DNA of 64,000 nucleotides from Engraulis encrasicolus (GCF_034702125.1 NC_085873.1:43760128-43824127); one strand, 5' to 3'. Shown: positions 22,898 to 34,646, counted from the stretch's first letter. A program made the numbers and translations. Notes: generated by a model not told the origin, from the sequence alone.

Positions 22898-23535
22898 GGC
22901 TGACCCCGGCTGGGGAAGACCTCCGTCTTCTCGCTGCTACCTCACCACACTCGTGTGTATCTGGCCTTATTAGCTGGCTCAGGTTTGGCTTTTCATCAAG
23001 TTTTTTTATGATCATCTATGTCTATATCTATGTTTTTTTTATCACAGGGTTACCATAATCACACAAAAGGTGTGCTAGGGGTTTCTAGTTTTCTAATTTA
23101 GAAAAAAAATATGATTTATGTGGTTAAAAAGGATTTCCCCGTTAGCTTTTAAAACATTTCCCCCATTTCTCTGCTTTCTTTGCAAATTACTACGTAGAAA
23201 TGCTGCAAGCCCTCTGATATGAGTCTGTGAGGTAATTAATGCTGTAGTCAGCCATGTGATTAAATTCAGCCTGTTCCTACAGGATCCACCCTGCTGCACT
23301 CAGTGTACCTGTCTGGCTGTCTGCCTCACACACAGGTGCGTACGGGCACGCAAGAGTAAGTAAGTAAGCTCTTTCCCTCACACACACACACCATGTCTAC
23401 AAGCTGCATAAATCATAAGCATCATCCCTCAATCTGCTACTCCATAGACCACATATAATCACAGCTATCGATCAGCTCAACACTGATGCTTTCCAGGTTT
23501 GCTGAATAAGATATGAATTTAATTGTGTAGCCTTA
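22898..23535. other. Unassigned spacer
   Basis: Contains a short CA run near 23370-23392. No gene or element recognised. Confidence 0.4.
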
Positions 23536-23795
23536 AGCCGGGCATACACTGTGCGATATTTTCACTCGTGGGTCTTTATCTTCTGCTCACACTGCACGAT
23601 GGAATTTCACTATTTAAAAGTTCACAGCTCACGACTCACATCCTCACACTACATGAGCCGACAGTCGGATGCGAGCGAAATGCTTCCACCGTACGACACG
23701 ACAGGCATGTTTCCCCGGTCTGCAGAGGAGGGAACATGCGCACCTGAGGTGGAGATGAAGTCGCACTCAACAGCGAATCGCACGGCGGTAGCATG

Positions 23796-24703
23796 TCATT
23801 TTTCCGACACCCCTTTGGTCCGATTCGTCAATATTCCGAAAATTTCCCATTAATCCTACAGCCCACTAACTCGAAATAATTAAATGGAACCCTTTGCTCC
23901 GACAGCTCAATGTTCCGACCAATGGCTGTTTGGGGTTGGTCATCATGGGGTCGTATGTCCTGCTTTTCCCGGTGCCAAGTGTTCTAGACTTCAGCTGCAT
24001 GCGCTGCGACGAGCACATAGATGCCGTCTGAGTCGGTCTTGCTGTGCCCTTACCAAAACCACCCCTAAACATAACCTGTCATTAATGCAATGTTGCCAAG
24101 TTTTACAATTGTGCCCTACCCAAAACCATTCCTAACCCTAACCTGTCAGTAGGCTATTGCAATGTTTCTGAGTTTTAAATTTGTGCCTTGACCAAAACTT
24201 TACCTAAACCTAACCCGTCACAGACAGCTGCATGACCACTGCGCAGGCTTCAGAGATGACTGTGATCTAAAGCAGCTTTTGGTCGGAACATTGAACTGTC
24301 GGGACAAAGGGTTTCATTTTGTTGGTAAAAAGTTATATTGTCTGAGACTAAGGTGCCGTTTCCACGTAGCTGGATATTTTTATATGTGGATATTTTTTTC
24401 TCCTGCTTGTATTGGTTTTGCATTGGTTTTGGCCTTCCGTTTCCACGTAGCAGATATTTAAAAATCCAGGTGCAGGAGAAAAAAATAGCAGGAGAAAAAA
24501 ATATCCTGTTTAGGGGTCTGAAACGCATTTGTTACAATGGAGGATTTTTTTTATCCACATGTTGCGTTTCCACGTAGCAGGAGAAAAAAATACCCTGCTA
24601 AAAAAATATCCTGCTACGTGGAAACAGCACCTAAGTGCTGTAGGATCAATGGGAAATGTTCGGAACATTGACGCATCGGACCAATGGTGCGTCGGAAAAA
24701 TGA
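23796..24703. mobile_element. Foldback element with CCGAC/GTCCG arms, second level of nest
   Basis: The left arm 23796-23945 (TCATTTTTCCGAC..., GGTCCGATTCGTCAATATTC, CCCTTTGCTCCGACAG) is inverted in two pieces on the right, at about 24280-24325 and 24632-24703. The right arm is split by the third-level element. The centre has three copies of a CCTAACCCTAACCTGTCA-like core near 24055, 24120 and 24185. Confidence 0.87.
24352..24631. mobile_element. 280-bp MITE with GTTTCCACGTAG repeats, innermost of nest
   Basis: GGTGCCGTTTCCACGTAGC at 24352 is inverted at 24613-24631, flanked by TAA at 24349-24351 and 24632-24634 (TWA-type, Harbinger-like). GTTTCCACGTAG occurs three times forward and once inverted. 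The element sits in the right arm of the second-level foldback. Confidence 0.88.
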
Positions 24704-25230
24704 GCGGACTCCTCGCAGGGCCCTATTAATTTTGTGCATGTGAAGTGTCAAATCGGGTCGTAGCACTGCTTTAACTGTGCAATTTACGCACGAGCCACGA
24801 CCAGAATTTCAAACCGTTTTGATTTTCCTGCGACCCTGCGATTGCACGGTCGTGAGGCAAAATCGCTTGTCGTTACCCCATGTACACTGCACGATGCGAG
24901 ACTCACGATTGACCTGCGATTGAGCAAGAAATCGGCCCGACTCTCAAAAAGTCGTGCGAGTGCCAAATCGGGGCAAAAGTCGCACAGTGTAAGCCCAGCT
25001 TTAGTGATTCAAGAGTGAAATTCTGTCCATCTTCAGAAATTAGATTCTGTCCATCTTTAGAAATTGGTATTAAGGGAAACCTGGTGCATAAATATTCCCT
25101 CTCAAATTGCTTCTGCAGCGTCTGATCTCTCTCTCTCAAGCCGAAATCTACCCGAGAGCGGGCCACAATTTAAGTTTTTGCTTGTGGACCGATATCTTCA
25201 GCTACATTGCATTTACATCATTTATTTTTA

Positions 25231-25471
25231 TACACAAGGGTCAAAGATGTGCAAAATGGCATTGTCATTCAGTGTCACGGATACCTTCTGCTGACTGTAA
25301 CTGTAAAAAACATGACTTTTTATTTATTTTTTTTCCAGTGAATTCATGAAAGCCTCGGCTGTCATCCATTCACTTGAAGCAATTTAAAAATCATGTTTTT
25401 TTTACCGTTACAGTCAGCAGAAGGTATCCGTTACACTGAATGACAATGCCATTTTGCACGTCTTTGACCCA
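25231..25471. mobile_element. Foldback element with about 78-bp arms
   Basis: GGGTCAAAGATGTGCAAAAT at 25231 through ACATGA at about 25309 is inverted at 25393-25471. The loop of about 85 bp is T-rich. The arms match at nearly every position, so this is a strong hairpin. No coding sequence. Confidence 0.9.
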
Positions 25472-25569
25472 CAAGCAATATACACAGTACATATCTGCTA
25501 CATATGAACACTGAAAGTTTGTTTTAAAAAAGGGGAAACTCCCAATGTCATTGTACAGCACTCTACAGC

Positions 25570-26070
25570 ACACAAGTGCACATTGCATTTATGCCTCACC
25601 TGTGCATGGGGGCTGCCCCCAATGGCGCCTGAAAGGGAGCAGTGCGGCAGGATGGTTCCATGCTCCAGCTACCTCGGTCATGGAGGAGGATGAGGGAGAG
25701 CACTGCTGCCCTAAAGAGCAAAAAGGCAGTAACTGCGCAGAGCTCAGAGAGTCAGTTGACTTAAAAATGATACTGCGTGCTATCCAGTAAAAGTGATTTT
25801 TGGAAGATTATTGACATGTGACAGTTTTGTCACTTTATATTACCACCATTTTTGCAGATCAATCATTTTATTTAACTTTAGACTTTGATATATATGGCAT
25901 TAAAGTCATAGTAACTCATTTTAAACAGCAATGCAGTTACTGCCTTTTTGCTTTGTAGGGCAGAATAAATTACTCCCTCCACCTATACCTGGCGGGTCGG
26001 GAGTCGAACCGGCAACCTTTGGGCTGCAAGTCTGTAATCGTCAAATAGCTGCAGTACCACCCGGACAAGA
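25570..26070 (-). mobile_element. tRNA-derived SINE, minus strand, split by a MITE
   Basis: On the minus strand 26070-25963 carries a tRNA-like head with the B-box type GGTTCGACTCCCGACC, and 25707-25570 carries the body (CATGACCGAGGTAGCTGGAG, GGGGGCTGCCCC-like block, GAGGCATAAATGCAATGTG). The same order is continuous at 56510-56765, apart from divergence. The two parts here are separated by the MITE at 25707-25962. Confidence 0.82.
25707..25962. mobile_element. MITE with CCCTA...GCAAAAAGGCAG ends
   Basis: CCCTAAAGAGCAAAAAGGCA and GTAACTGC at the left are inverted at the right end (GCAGTTACTGCCTTTTTGC, TTTGTAGGG). Arms are about 30 bp. It interrupts the SINE. Confidence 0.82.
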
Positions 26071-26831
26071 TTGCAAGGCAATGGTGACTTTTAAACACAG
26101 ACAAGTTCGTTTTTCACATAGTCACAGTTTCGACAACCTACGGAGGGACCTTTCTTGTGGTTTCAATACATGATCAATCACGTGTACATTTTAAATCAAA
26201 AAGTACCGCCTGTTTGCCCGCCTGCCTGCTGGCCTGCCTTCTTGCCTGCCTCTTTTGTCCGCCCATCTATTTATCACAAAAAAGTTTGCAAGCAAATTAA
26301 ATGTACTTTTTTTGAAAAACTTCAGCAGGAGACCTACTTTCTTCTCCTGCCACCTCCACAACATGTATTAGCACTTCACACAGTTTGTGTGTGCGTGTGT
26401 GCGTACTTGCCTGCGTGTGCGCGTGTGTGATAGATAGAGAGAGAGAGAGAGAATATGAGTGTGTGCGAGCGAGCGTGTGTGTGTGTGTAAGAGAGAGAGA
26501 GCGAGCAGAGTTTCTAACTTCACAAAGCTAAGTGCTGGTGTGCATCATTCATCTGGCCTCAGTGTTTGATTTGGGAGATACAGGCGGCCCAAGACATCAT
26601 GCATGCAAGAACGCACAGGCCTCTGTGTGTGTGTATGTGTGTGTGTTTGCGCACGTGTGTGTGTGTGTGTGTGTGTGAACTGACTGGCCTGTGTGTGTCC
26701 TGCTGGTGTAGTGGGAGTATCAAGGCCATGATTAGATCTGACTGCCCTGAAACCAGGGGGTGCTGTTTAGAAGAACATGAGGAAGAATCTCTTTCTCTTT
26801 CTTTGTTTTTTATTCCCCCCTCTCTTTCTCT

Positions 26832-26882
<51 letters not shown>

Positions 26883-27104
26883 TTCTTTGTTATTCATTCT
26901 CTCGCTCTCTCTGTCTTTTTCTTTGTTATTCATTGTCTCTCTCTCTCTGTCTTTCTCTTGCTTTATTATTTTCTGTATGTCTGTCTATCTGTCTGTCTGT
27001 CTCTCTCCCCACATCCTGCAACTTTTTTCTGCAACTTTTTCTCCTGTGTACCCTTTTGTTTTCCCTCTCTGGGCGAAACAGTGTGTCTCATTAAGAAGTG
27101 TAGA
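26071..27104. repeat. Microsatellite-rich spacer
   Basis: (GCCT)n-like patch 26210-26270, (GT)n/(GA)n at 26383-26506, (GT)n at 26624-26692, (CT)n at 26821-26880 and (TCTG)n at 26965-27004. The long Leu-Ser and Cys-Val frames across this region are products of the dinucleotide repeats. No gene recognised. Confidence 0.85.
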
Positions 27105-27312
27105 ATAGAATACCAACACAAAACTTTTGTTTTTCTTTCCATAATGAATGCAGAACAGACCCCACTTGTGAGAACACATCATTACACAGCATTGTGTGAA
27201 CACAGCTTTAAAATTCTCATGCGCATCTGAAGCATAGATTTACAATTCTCATGTCCATCTGGGGCCTATACTACAAAGCTGGTTCAGGAGTAAACCAGGT
27301 TAAGTGAAGAGG
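27105..27312. other. Spacer with a possible truncated repeat
   Basis: GGGCCTATACTACAAAGCTG at about 27259 followed by GGTTCAGGAGTAAACCAGG looks like the start of a known type of fish MITE that the hAT element then interrupted. I could not find its other end with confidence. Confidence 0.35.
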
Positions 27313-27587
27313 TAGGGATGCAAATGATTAATCGACATTCGATTAATTGTCGAGCAAGAGATTGCTCGATCAAAATGCATTAATCACGATTAATCGCTAG
27401 AGGGCGCTAGCGCTCTACTGAAGTAACTTGAACAGAGCGAGAAGGAGAACATTACACGCCTCGCGAGACCGTTGTTGATAACAAAAATGAAGCGGGCGAA
27501 AAGAAGTGCGGTATGGGACCACTTCAACATAGTAAATGGAGGCAAAGAAGTTAAATGTTCTCTGTGCAGTGCGGTGTTGAAGTATAA

Positions 27588-28141
27588 GGGCCAAAACATA
27601 CCAAGGCGGAACGGAACGGTCGCAGGACGGACGCGGTCTTTCTGCTTAGTTTTGGCCGCCGTGCTTTTCTCAGCCTTGCACACTGACAGCGTCGGCGTGC
27701 GCGGCCAGTCCTGTTCAAAACCCTCCCCACAGCTAAAGCTAGCGTGCTACTTTGCCATTCATTTGAATGAGACACCGCCGGTCGCCGGCGTGAAAAATAC
27801 GTTTGAGTTCTATTTTCCAAATGCAGCGCGGCGCGGAGCCGGCTCCCGCGCCGCTGACGCCCGACTACCGCCGGTTGGTGTGTAAGGACAGATAAGGTTT
27901 CAATGTATTTTCACCGACGCCGGTAAAAAACGTGGCCGTCCTGCAACGCTTTACCGCCTCGGTGTGTAAGGACAGATAGGTTTCAATGTATTTTCACAGA
28001 CGCCGGTAAAAAACGCGGCTGTTCCGCGACGCTTTACCGCCTTGGTGTGTAAGGACAGATAGGTTTCAATGTATTTTCACAGACGCCGGTAAAAAACGCG
28101 GCCGTTCTGCGACGCTTTACCGCCTTGGTGTGTAAGACCCC
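27588..28141. mobile_element. 554-bp MITE with TAA duplication inside the BED finger
   Basis: GGGCCAAAACATACCAAGGC at 27588 corresponds to the inverted right end CCGCCTTGGTGTGTAAGACC plus CC at 28141 (imperfect match), flanked by TAA at 27585-27587 and 28142-28144. It includes three tandem copies of a unit of about 83 bp starting GGTGTGTAAGGACAGATA (about 27878, 27960, 28044). The 3-bp TWA duplication suggests Harbinger. Confidence 0.88.
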
Positions 28142-29507
28142 TAACAGCTCCACCAGCTCACTGAGTTATCATTTGAACACCACGCATGCTGCTCTCCTGC
28201 ATGGCGCCAGTTCACCTGCTCAACCTAGAATCACAGCTACACTGGGAAGGCGAGTGTGTGATGAGAGAAGGGCGGAGGGCATTACAGAGAAGATTTGCAG
28301 CATGATCGAGAGAGATTTGATGCCAACCAACACAGTGGACGGTGCGGGATTTCAAGATCTCATTGCGTTCATAGAGCCAGGTTACAACATCCCTTCGAGG
28401 CCATCAGTAACATCTCGCGTCGAAGCTCGCTTCGAAAAAAAGAAAAGTGAGCTAAAAACAAAGCTTGCTACTGCTACAGGGGTAGCCTTGACAACTGACT
28501 GTTGGACGGCTCTAACAACGGAAAGTTACATTACAGTTACGTGCCACTACTTCAATGCAAAATGGGAGCTGAAATCTGCAGTCCTGATTACGACGAGCAT
28601 GTCTGAGGGACACACCGCCGACAACATAGCAGAAAAGCTTAATGACATTGTGGAGACGTGGGGACTTGACGGTCGTGTTACGGCGTGTGTGCACGACAAT
28701 GCTAGGAACATAGTCTTAACAAACAATCCCACAAGAGTCAGCTGGAAATCAGTGGCGTGTTACGCACACACACTAAACCTCGCTGTCAATGATGGTTTCG
28801 CTGCCGCTGGGATCAGCAGAGCTATAGTGGCAGCAGGAAGGTTGGTAAAGCATTTCCACCACAGCACAATCGCAACCAAAGCTCTGGAAGAAAAACAAGA
28901 GCAAATGTCACTCCCTCCGCATCGCCTCATTCAATCATGTAAAACTAGGTGGAATTCAGTCTGCGACATGTTTGACCGCCTAGTCGAACAGCGATGGGCT
29001 GTGTCAGCGGTGCTATCAGACCGTTCCGTGACAAAACTGGCAGATGCGAGGACGCTGGAGTTGAGAGACGACTACTGTTAGCTAATGGAAGATATTGCAC
29101 CCGTGTTGGGAACTTTGAAGTGTGCAACAACGGTGATGTCTGCCGAGTCGGAGGTGTCAATCTCGAACACGTACCCCATCACGTTCAGTCTAATCAACAA
29201 GCACCTCGGCGCTTCAGACGAGGACAGCCACAAAGTCGCAGACTTCAAGGAAAAAGTGCGAGATTCGCTGGGCGAGCGCATGAAGGTAGGCTATACAGCC
29301 ATTAAACGACCTATATCCAATAATAATGATGATTACAAAAAATAATTACAAACAATAGGTCCTAATGTAATTGTCATTAAATTGTATCGTTTTTAATAGG
29401 CCCAATTGTATGCATATTCTTTCTATTTTCAACAGATTAAGTATGATGACCTCGACTCATTCACCCCTATGGTCGCAACTATGCTTGACCCTCGTCTCAA
29501 ACACCTG

Positions 29508-30177
29508 GGGCTTCATTTATCAAGTGTTATTAGGCACAGATCTGTGCGTAAAGCGTGCATGCGGTCATTCCTGAGCAAAGTGTGGGATTTATGAACATGT
29601 ACTTGAACGTAGAAATGTGCCTAAATCTACGCACACCTCAGACCATGCGTGCGAGTGGAAGAAACACGAAATTGCAAATAATATTGACCGTGCAAGGAAC
29701 ACTTTGCTTTGAATGACAATGGAGTATGACAGTGTCCTATTTTACAATGTTTTCGTCCATTTGTGTCTCCTTCTTTTACTTATTTTGAAACACTGTCCTC
29801 CTCCTGTCGAACGCACCTTCACTTCTGCCGCGGAAATGTTTCTATCTCCGCACTTCCCGCCAGCGCTTCGACTGGCGCGTGTGTCCACCTGTGTTCATGT
29901 GTGTCCAAACAGGGTTGCGCCTTCGAATTAACATGGCATTTGAATATATTTTAATACCATATATGGTTATTTGGAGGCGTTCCGGGATGCAAATTACCCC
30001 GAATGCGCGCGTGCACAGTGATTTGGAAGGTGTGGGATTTATCATGCAGACGTGTGCGTAGGAGCAGCCAATGCACGTTTGATAAATCTGGATTTTTCTG
30101 TACTTGCGAACATTCTAAATTTCACTCGTAAGAGACAATTTAGAAGACATTCTACGAACTGATGATAAATGAGGCCC
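29508..30177. mobile_element. 670-bp MITE with CATTTATCA ends in hAT exon 2
   Basis: GGGCTTCATTTATCA at 29508 is inverted as TGATAAATGAGGCCC at 30177, flanked by CTG at 29505-29507 and 30178-30180. The GGGGCCTCATTTATCA end is one I recognise from vertebrate Harbinger-like MITEs. It contains repeated TGTGGGATTTAT words. Excision restores the host reading frame. Confidence 0.88.
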
Positions 30178-30645
30178 CTGGGATTTCTACCTCCAGCTAC
30201 CAGGAGGTCAGCTCATTCCACAGTGCTTCAGATGGCTACAGCTGAACGCGACAGCGTCACAGCAACAGGTGCCGCCACCACTGGAGATGACACTGTCCAG
30301 ACAGCAGGGCCTCGGCGACATGGGGCTAAGCCTACATCTGCTATGAGTTTACTCCTGGGTGAAACCTACTCCGATGCCCGCAAAGGTGACGTGGAGAGTG
30401 AAGTGGATATGTACTTAAAGGACCCTCCTGCCCCTCTTGAGTCGAACCCCACATGCTGGTGGAAAGTGAATGAAGGGAGGTTTCCGACGCTGGCAACACT
30501 AGCAAAACGGTATTTGTGTACGCGAGGCACATCAGTCCCTTCTGAGCGCGTATTTTCAGCAGCTGGCCTCACTGTAAATAGGCTGCGCACACGCCTTACC
30601 CCTGAGCATGTTAACATGCTAATTTTCTTGAACAAAAATATATAG

Positions 30646-31035
30646 AACCTAGGCCTAGGTCAAGTTGTGATATGAGCTGTAGGCCTATAGCCACATTTCA
30701 GATAGGAAAGGGTGATATTGATCACACCTTTATTTGATTGTTCTGGTGTGAGGCCCTGTAATGTTTTATGCTGTGTTCAGGGACCCTGTGAACGTTCAAT
30801 TTTATTTTGCTGTAACCTTGAGGCAGAAAAATGTTGTGGATAATAGAACCTAGGCCTAGGTCAAGTTGTGATATGAACTGTATAGCCACATTTCAGATAG
30901 GAAAGGGTGATATTGATCACTTCTTTATTTGATTGTTCTGGTTTGAGGCCCTGGAGGCCTAATATCAGGGAGTGGACCCTGTGAATGTTTCATTCTATTT
31001 TGCTGTAACCTTGAGGCAGAAAAATGTTGAGGATT
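30646..31035 (+). repeat. Tandem duplication of about 200 bp in hAT 3' region
   Basis: The unit beginning ATAGAACCTAGGCCTAGG at 30643 recurs at 30843 and includes GGGTGATATTGATCAC, TTTATTTGATTGTTCTGG and TTGAGGCAGAAAAATGTTG. The copies differ at scattered positions. Confidence 0.9.
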
Positions 31036-31833
31036 ATTGAGCCAGTTTATAATTTGTTTCTTTTTTTTAATTAAAGAATGTGATGCCTTAAAACATGTCT
31101 GCTTTCTTTTCCTAATGCATAATTACTTGAGGAATGTATAATATAAAATATAATTATCATAATGTAATGTAATAACTCAACTATTAAGCTGATATTTTTA
31201 AAGGTCCTATTGAAGCACTGAAACTCAGGTGAAAAACGCCGCTTATCAATTAATCGAAAGTCGATCGATAAGATTATCAACTAATGATTAATGAATTAAT
31301 CGATAATTTGCACCCCTATGAAGAGGTAAATCATCTAATGGAAAAGCCTGCAGACCTCATTTTCATTCATTACCCATCTGACAGACACATATCCACACCT
31401 TCACATCCATCAAAAATTGATTTGCATTTGCTATGTTAACCTCTTCATCATGTTCAGACTGAGGTTGTTACCTCACTCTGTGTGTGTGTGTGTGTGTGTG
31501 CGTGCGTGCACGCGCATCTGTGGCTGTGTGTTCTCAGAAGTTGAATAGCTTTCTCATTCCATATGCCACAATATTGATGAGATGCATCATAAAAAAGGGA
31601 AAGGGAGGGAGGGAAACAAACAAACGGAGAGAACAGTATCTGGTTTGTTTTATTCCAATGCATACAAGGAACATTTATGGTGAAATTCATGCAAATCAGT
31701 CTGTGCATATAATGTACAAGAAGGATCGGCATTAAAATGATTGAGCAACTTTTGAGCACCTTTTGTTTATTCTGTATGTGACTATGAAGTAATTCACAAT
31801 GTGTCACACCAATGTGTCACACCAATGCCTTAA
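31036..31833. other. hAT right end and spacer with (GT)n
   Basis: 31036-31318 is the hAT right end. After 31326 there is a (GT)n run at 31479-31505 and no recognisable gene. Confidence 0.6.
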
Positions 31834-32173
31834 AGGTGCACTGTGTAATATTTTTAGTAGTTCATTTCCAGAATTCATGCTGCCCATTCACTAATGTTAC
31901 CTTTTTCATGAGTAGGCCTACTTACCACCACCATCAAATTCTACACATAAGTAGGCAATATGACTGGGAAAATTGCAATTTTCATAGATGACAAGGGGGA
32001 TCTTCTCCATTGTCTGCATTTTTGAATTTACAGAAAGGAACATTTTTTGCTGCAAAAATATAAATGTAAATATTAGTTCATTATTTAGTAAATATTCAAG
32101 AAAAGATCAAATTTCACAGTAGGCAGGACAGTTTCAATGAGCAGCATAGTTGCAATACCTACACAGTGAACCT
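31834..32173. mobile_element. TTAA-flanked MITE, 340 bp (family K)
   Basis: AGGTGCACTGTGTA at 31834 is inverted at 32160-32173 (TACACAGTGAACCT), flanked by TTAA at 31830-31833 and 32174-32177. Both terminal regions match 39582-40223 in reverse orientation, including a segment through TTCATGCTGCCCATTCAC. TTAA duplication implies Kolobok or piggyBac; AGGG-like ends favour Kolobok. Confidence 0.9.
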
Positions 32174-32177
32174 TTAA

Positions 32178-33723
32178 GTGTGGGTGACTGAAAGAGAGGC
32201 TATATAGATAGATTTCCAGGCAACGTCACACGGTAACAAAAGGTAACAACTGCGCATGCGAGGGGCAGAAAGCCGCTCAGTTAAATATTGTGTTCTATCG
32301 ACGCTGTGGATAACTTGTCTAAGAAAGTGGGATTTTAAGATGCTGATCTATTTTCAACTGTACTTGCAGAGTTAGTTATGTGATCGGGATGATTTGTATA
32401 CCTTGCACAGGGCATCCGTTTTTTTAGGAAATGTAGGTTTTAATGAGTTTAAAGGTTTTTTTGTGGTAAAGCAGGTTGTTGCACCATAGCATTTTGATGT
32501 ATTGTTATTGTAACAGACTTTAGCACTGTCTTAATGATATTGATTATACACTGGAGAGGGCATTCATATTGTTAATAACCAAATTACCAACTTCCAACTG
32601 TAATTTGATCCTAGTTGTTTTAAAACTGGTAACTTGCTTTAGCAAGCTCACACACTAGTGGTGGTGCTAGCTAGCGAAAGCTAGCATAAACGATTGCAAT
32701 GTTATGACACAGATGTTTAAGTTATTATAGATCTGTTGTCCGTTTTTCATCTCCTTACAATTGAAATACAAAATGTAGATTAATCTACAAGTAGAGTCTT
32801 GAGATCTAGTAGCAATGCAACATCAGAAATGGGCTGATTTTGTCCAGGTAATGTAGCGCGCTAGCTAGCTAGCAACGCTTATTGAGATTCGGTAGGTTGC
32901 ATTGCTAGCAAGCTGTACTGTTTCAAATGGTTTATATGTCAGGTCATATATTCAACAATACCCCCCTTTCAACTTAAATTTACATTTTATGTAAGATGGG
33001 AGACTCATGTCTGACTTGGAGGTAGTGGTTAGTTGTCCAGCTAACACGCTAACGTTCGCTGCTAGCTAGCTAGCTAACGTGTAGCTATTAGTTATTAGAT
33101 GTTCAAATTCACCAGGTTATTTATTTGGTACGGTCGCCTTTCCGTTGAAATGCCGCTAAATCAAGTGTATGAACATATATTCTATGAACCACTATCTGGC
33201 AAAACTTGCACAAACAGATGTTTACATCTCGTCAAGTCTGCACCAAGCACAAACAGCACACTGCCTGCAGTTGTAAGCACCAAGTTGTTATGGCACATGA
33301 ATGATCGTTTTACATCCAAGCAAGATCCTTTGCCCTCTCGCTCACTCCCCCCTTTTCCTCAATGTAGTGTACAAAAACATCGGAGAAGAAACGTTGTCAC
33401 CTTTGATCAAGCACGTTTTTACCAACATCAGTGTCAGCCCAATGGCAGCCTTCAGATGTAATGCTATTAGCACTGTAAATATCCTGCCTTTTTATCATGA
33501 AACCTAGACCTAGGAAAGGCTGTAGGTGGCAAAATTACGATTGGGGATGGGTCGGGAGAGTGTGTACCGGCCGTTTTTTATTTTAAAAAGAGCAACTAGC
33601 AAAATAACGAAAAGTAACACACGTAGATTTTAACAGAGCTGTATACTGTTCTTCTATGGCCGTAGAAGCCTTTCTGCCCCTTGTCGCCGTGCGCAGGCGC
33701 GCTGTTAGTAAACATGAAATCTA
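32178..33723. other. Unassigned 1.5 kb spacer
   Basis: Several GCTAGCTAGC runs (32862-32875, 33061-33077). The open frame 33099-33461 (120 codons) shows no domain. A CpG-containing patch near 32250-32310 could be promoter-like but there is no supporting gene. Confidence 0.4.
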
Positions 33724-33731
33724 TCTATAGT

Positions 33732-34646
33732 CAGGGCCGGTTCTGGCTTATTTGGCGCCCTAGGCGAGTTTGAGTTCAGGCGCCTCAAATAGCCTCACTT
33801 GTCTGCAATACTACATCACTCAGCATGAAAACATGCTGTGCATGGTTCTCTTACATGATTAATGTAGGCCTATATGTCATTCTGGTAGGCCTATGGAAAC
33901 AATGTTTTTTTTTTTTAAGCTTACAACAAGCAAGTAATTCATTCAAGTGGATGGAAGGAGATATGGCAGCTAAACTTGTTTTAAACATGGCACCAGTCTT
34001 ACTTTACATTGCTGGTCAACCTAAGCAAGTATTATGATGTCAGGTGGGTGTTAGTGAGTAGGCTACTAACAGCTACTTTACTGGATTTCATTGCTTGGCA
34101 TACTTGGCTAATGTTAGCATGCTAACTAGCGATTTCTCAGATCAAAAGCAAAGCTCTTTTTTCCCTCTAATTCCAAACAGTAGCCTCATAACTATTAGGC
34201 TTTACATTACCACAAACGGTTGCTGATTAAACCACATACTTCCAAAACACCCTCTGCAACTCCTGCATCATGCAATGACTGGTTTAATGAGAACATAACA
34301 ATTCTCCACCCAGCAGAGCAGCATTGCTGTTCGTGCTTGCCCTCTGTCTCTCGAATGAGTCTCCAAATTCAAAATAGATCGAAGGCTGTCACTCGTCCCG
34401 CCCCCTTTCTCAGGAGTGTCTGTTTATTGGTTCACAGACTTCCCAGAGACAGTTGAAAGCGATATTACTATTGGCTGAGGGGCGCTTTGCCGTGAGGAGC
34501 GCTTTCGCCACGCTTTGTTGATTGCGACTTCATAAAAAAACCTCCATATCGCAAAATTAGGCATCGGAGAGCGCCATTTCGGCGCTCCTTCTTCACATTG
34601 CGCTCTAGGCGACCGCCTAGTCGGCCTATGCTTATAACCGGCCCTG
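33732..34646. mobile_element. hAT-type non-autonomous element, 915 bp
   Basis: CAGGGCCGGTT at 33732 is inverted as AACCGGCCCTG at 34646, flanked by 8-bp near-copies TCTATAGT (33724-33731) and TATATAGT (34647-34654). Near both ends GGCGCCCTAGGCG / CTCTAGGCGACCGCCTAG blocks occur. No transposase found. Confidence 0.88.

Larger units (their letters stand above)
23536..25000. mobile_element. Harbinger-type MITE, outermost of a three-level nest
   Basis: AGCCGGGCATACACTGTGCG at 23536 is inverted at 24981-25000, flanked by TTA at 23533-23535 and 25001-25003. A 3-bp TWA duplication is typical of PIF/Harbinger. The arms carry repeated CACTGCACGA and CGTGAG words. Its middle is occupied by a second foldback, which contains a third. 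Confidence 0.88.
27487..30645 (+). pseudogene. BED-finger hAT transposase (ZBED-like), split by two MITEs, one stop
   Basis: Met at 27487 begins a BED finger (SAVWDHFNIVNGGKEVKC, CSLC, then SYHLNTTHAAL after the first MITE). The RNase-H-like domain follows with the first catalytic Asp in LTTDCWTAL and the second in CVHDNARN. A single in-frame TAG at 29080-29082 interrupts it just after RTLELRDDYC. Exon 1 ends at 29285 with a GTAGGC donor; exon 2 starts at 29436 after TTTTCAACAG, in phase. After the second MITE, frame resumes at LGFLPPATR and ends with the hAT C-terminal dimerisation domain (PSERVFSAAGLTVNRLRTRL), stop after 30645. Removing each MITE plus one duplication copy keeps the frame, so the gene was probably nearly intact when they landed. 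Inactive as it stands. Confidence 0.93.
27313..31318 (+). mobile_element. 4 kb hAT transposon with near-open transposase
   Basis: Starts TAGGGATGCAAATGATTAAT and ends ATAATTTGCACCCCTA, flanked by a perfect 8-bp duplication TGAAGAGG at 27305-27312 and 31319-31326. Subterminal ATTAATCG/CGATTAAT words recur at both ends (27330-27400; 31245-31310). It encodes a BED-finger hAT transposase and contains two nested MITEs and a 3' tandem duplication of about 200 bp. Confidence 0.95.

Noticed and set aside
32862..33080. GCTAGCTAGC runs as a regulatory palindrome
   Set aside because: Such (GCTA)n runs recur at 2457-2476 and elsewhere in the window and look like simple repeats.
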